DNA of 64,000 bases from Elmis aenea (taxonomy: Eukaryota; Arthropoda; Insecta; Coleoptera; Elmidae): contig OX393578.1 in NCBI GenBank assembly GCA_947652605.1, positions 61,635,415 to 61,699,414 on the forward strand. The letters run 5' to 3'. Within the stretch, counting starts at the first letter, position 1. Every line of letters begins with the position of its first letter. The position numbers and the translations under genes are program-made. Below the pieces are notes generated by a model. That model worked only from the letters and a program-made list of their open reading frames with translations. It was not told where the DNA came from and did not search any database. Below, piece after piece: positions 61,598 to 64,000 of the stretch.

Positions 61598-62640
61598 ATA
61601 TAATACCGTCGAGTTTGGTAAAATTAACCAAATCATTTGATTTTCTGGCTAATTTTGATACGCTGAAGATATTTTAATTTTCGTCTTTCAAGTTCTGCAC
61701 TCCCCTTAAAACCGAGGATAGTCCAAGCTGGTGTTTATCTTTTTTGTAAGCTAACTAATGTTGATTAAACTCGACTTGAAAAAGCTCTCTTAATAGTTTT
61801 TTTCTTGAAGGTGGGTTGTAGCACCGTCTTGCTAGAATTGTTTTTTTTACGATTTCGCCGCTTATTATTTTTCATAAGGTGTAGATTTTTCTTTTCAATT
61901 TTTTTTACCGAAGTTATATTTTTTTACCTGGTTGCACATGATTAATTTAATGTTAAATGGTAATTTAAATACAAAAAGGACCATTTTTTTACAAAGTTCT
62001 CCAGTTTATCCCTGTTATCCTGTTTATTTCTGGTCAAAGTAATGAAATGATTAAACGAATATACTTTCAAGAGATTGGTTTAACACTTAATACGGATCAA
62101 ATATCAAATGTCATCTCATGATCCATCGACCTAGCTTCTCTAAATTTTTACGTGGGATATTATGAGATAAACATATAGAAAATAAGATTATTTACGCAAT
62201 GTATGCCTTGTGTCATACAAGTTTGACAAAAAACCACACAAGATTTCAGGGATAAAAAATTCTTTAGTAGGCAACTAAAACGTCCGTCTCTTCGTCCAAA
62301 ACTTTTTAAATTATTTATATATTTGCAACTTTGATAGCAACGATCATATTGAGTTAGTTGAATTAACGTTTTCAAATTAAAACATCTTGAAATCAGATAA
62401 ATTTAGAATAATTTAAAACGAACTTATTTGTTGCTTGTCACTGTAAATATTTTAATATTGCCTGTAATTTTTAGGGAGTTTTTGAACATTCTGTATGTAG
62501 AGATGCACTCATGCATTTCTTACGTCGTATTGTGCTTAGTAAAAAATGTTAATGAACTTTGGTTTGAGAACACCTGGCACAGTGGTACGTATATAATATC
62601 GATTATTTTACTTTCTTCAATAACAATACAAACATGTGCT
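61598..62640. other. Intergenic before Arl6
   Basis: AT-rich. A GGTTGCACATGATTAA-like phrase near 61931 echoes the repeat phrase at 29174. The frame that extends Arl6 upstream to 62428 is not convincing; the homologous start is 62641. No other gene seen. Confidence 0.5.
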
Positions 62641-63306
62641 ATGGGGTTATTTCAGAAACTCGCGTATTTGTTGGGAATGCGAAAAAAGGAAGTAAATGTG
62701 CTAGTAATTGGTTTAAATAATAGTGGAAAATCAACAATTATCAATAGGTTTAAAGATGAGGAAGATCGCGTTACCGAAATTGTTCCGACTGTCGGTTTCA
62801 ACGTTGAAAAATTTCAAAGTAAGTTTATTTTAGTATTTTGCTGTAGAGAAAAACGAACGTAAGATTTTGTTAAGCGTCGTAGGTTATGTGAATTTACTTG
62901 ACCGAAATTTTCAGATCAAAATTTAGCATTCACTGCTTTTGACATGTCTGGGCATGGAAGATATCGCGATTTATGGGAGCATTACTACAAAGATTGCCAT
63001 GGAATCATATTCGTCGTTGATAGCAGTGATAGGCTACGTTTAGTTGTGGTGAAAAACGAATTAGATATTTTACTGCAACATCCTGATATCTGCAATCGTA
63101 AGCTACCGATTTTGTTTTTTGCTAATAAGATGGATAGCAAGGATTCTCTGAGCAGCGTCAAAATCGCCGCTGGTCTTGGTTTGGATAAAATAATGGATAA
63201 GCCTTGGCATATTGCTGCTAGTAACGCTTTAACAGGAGATGGCCTTCAAGAAGGGGTGGAATGGTTAACTCAACAAATTCGTGAAGTTATAATGACCAAA
63301 AACTAG
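62641..63306 (+). CDS. Arl6: ADP-ribosylation factor-like 6 (BBS3)
   Basis: Small GTPase that recruits the BBSome coat for ciliary membrane trafficking. Exons 62641-62818 and 62915-63306, 189 residues, the usual length. The start ATG gives MGLFQKL with Gly2 for the N-terminal helix of the Arl6 type. P-loop GLNNSGKS, switch [33 protein letters not shown] (guanine specificity) and AASNA are visible. The switch II residue normally Gln in DMSGQ is His here. The longer reading to 62428 adds unrelated hydrophobic residues and is rejected. TATA-like and Inr sequences were not assigned. Confidence 0.93.
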
Positions 63307-64000
63307 TAAAATTTTTGTAAAATAGTCGTTAAAATGTAAAACAATTTCCATTTCAATTAAAACAATATTTATTAAGTGGATATGGTTATTAATTATTGTA
63401 TGAAAAAAACTAAAATTGTTTTTTGGTGTTTTTGATCCAAGACTTTTATCAAACTACTGTTTAAATTATTTAAGTAATTCAATATAAATATATTAAGTTA
63501 AAAAAATCACTTACCTTATTTGTTAGAAGGATTTCTTTAAGAATATCTCACCAATTTTCGAGATTTTAATTTTCTTTTGCGTAGATTTTTTATAAAATAG
63601 TAATTAGTAATGTTTGTTGCAACTCTATTTGGCACAGCTGCTATATAATACTGGTTGCTAGGATATCAGTTTGCTGTGATCATTTTGTTTATAAGAAACC
63701 CAAGCTGTTTTATAAAATGCTGCATTAAATTTCTTGATGCTAACCTCAAAGTTAACTTTGAAACCAGCGTGAAGCGCATTGTAAAATTGCGCCTAAACTT
63801 GGTAACCATAGGTACTACTGCGTTTTATTGGGAGCGTTGTCTCACAGAATATTTATTTAACAAATGTCAACTTAGTAAAGCTATGTTATGTTTTTCGTTG
63901 TTGATATTTTTCGTAAATTTATGATCAGCCAATAAAGGTACTGAAGGAATGACGTCACTTGTATGCTAAATTATACTTTTAAAAAAATATTATTCGTATT
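63307..64000. other. Arl6 3' flank
   Basis: AT-rich sequence with the Arl6 3' UTR. A frame of about 89 codons starting at a TTG near 63655 has no recognisable family and is not called as a gene. Confidence 0.5.

Noticed and set aside
62428..62640. N-terminal extension of Arl6
   Set aside because: The homologous protein starts at MGL (62641), and the extension is hydrophobic and unrelated to the family.

Overview
The window is nuclear DNA of an insect, most likely a beetle (order-level call is inference). It is AT-rich, has short GT-AG introns of about 50 to 500 bp, intron-rich conserved animal genes, many small inverted-repeat transposons, an LTR retrotransposon and satellite DNA. There is no prokaryotic operon, CRISPR array, rRNA or tRNA that I can see.

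Layout. 1-3032: the 5' part of a Ty3/gypsy-type LTR retrotransposon on the minus strand, entered from its middle at base 1, with an unbroken gag-pol frame. 3033-5643: an approximately 181-bp satellite with a 6-monomer (1086-bp) higher-order repeat; the LTR abuts it. 6086-8779: a divergent nicotinic acetylcholine receptor subunit (7 exons seen, first exon not found). 9632-10681: a cluster of miniature inverted-repeat elements. 10820-18185: Clp1 (minus), Sel1L/Hrd3 (plus), 26S proteasome Rpt5 (minus). 18470-22623: SdhD (plus), PTPMT1-type phosphatase (minus), Mtg1 GTPase (minus). 23258-25395: an RRM protein with a Gly/Tyr-rich tail and two candidate last exons. 28650-32162: a coiled-coil DPY30-motif protein (minus, 5' end not found). 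35522-36865: ZFYVE19/ANCHR (minus). 39421-46426: Golgi alpha-mannosidase II in 16 exons (plus), with a large minisatellite in its last intron. 47119-48084: an intronless Ada3-like gene (minus). 49170-50942: LTV1 (minus). 51880-54419: Barentsz/CASC3 (minus). 56199-57300: a degenerate tandem repeat. 58122-59695: a small secreted protein. 60135-61597: a membrane-anchored serine protease homologue without catalytic residues. 62641-63306: Arl6/BBS3.

Most genes are unrelated housekeeping functions: RNA processing (Clp1, LTV1, Barentsz, RRM protein), protein quality control (Sel1L, Rpt5), mitochondria (SdhD, PTPMT1, Mtg1), Golgi glycosylation (mannosidase II), abscission control (ANCHR), cilia (Arl6, probably the DPY30 protein). 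They are not an operon-like system; neighbouring genes often sit head to head with short shared promoters (Clp1/Sel1L, Rpt5/SdhD). Exon coordinates were derived by hand from reading frame, splice consensus and homology. For most multi-exon genes the exon lengths sum to a multiple of three, which supports the models. I saw no single dramatic new system. The items most worth a second look are the near-identical satellite duplication beside a retrotransposon, the unusual receptor subunit, the triad-less membrane protease homologue, substitutions at conserved sites in Arl6 and mannosidase II, and the dense set of MITEs with recoverable target-site duplications.
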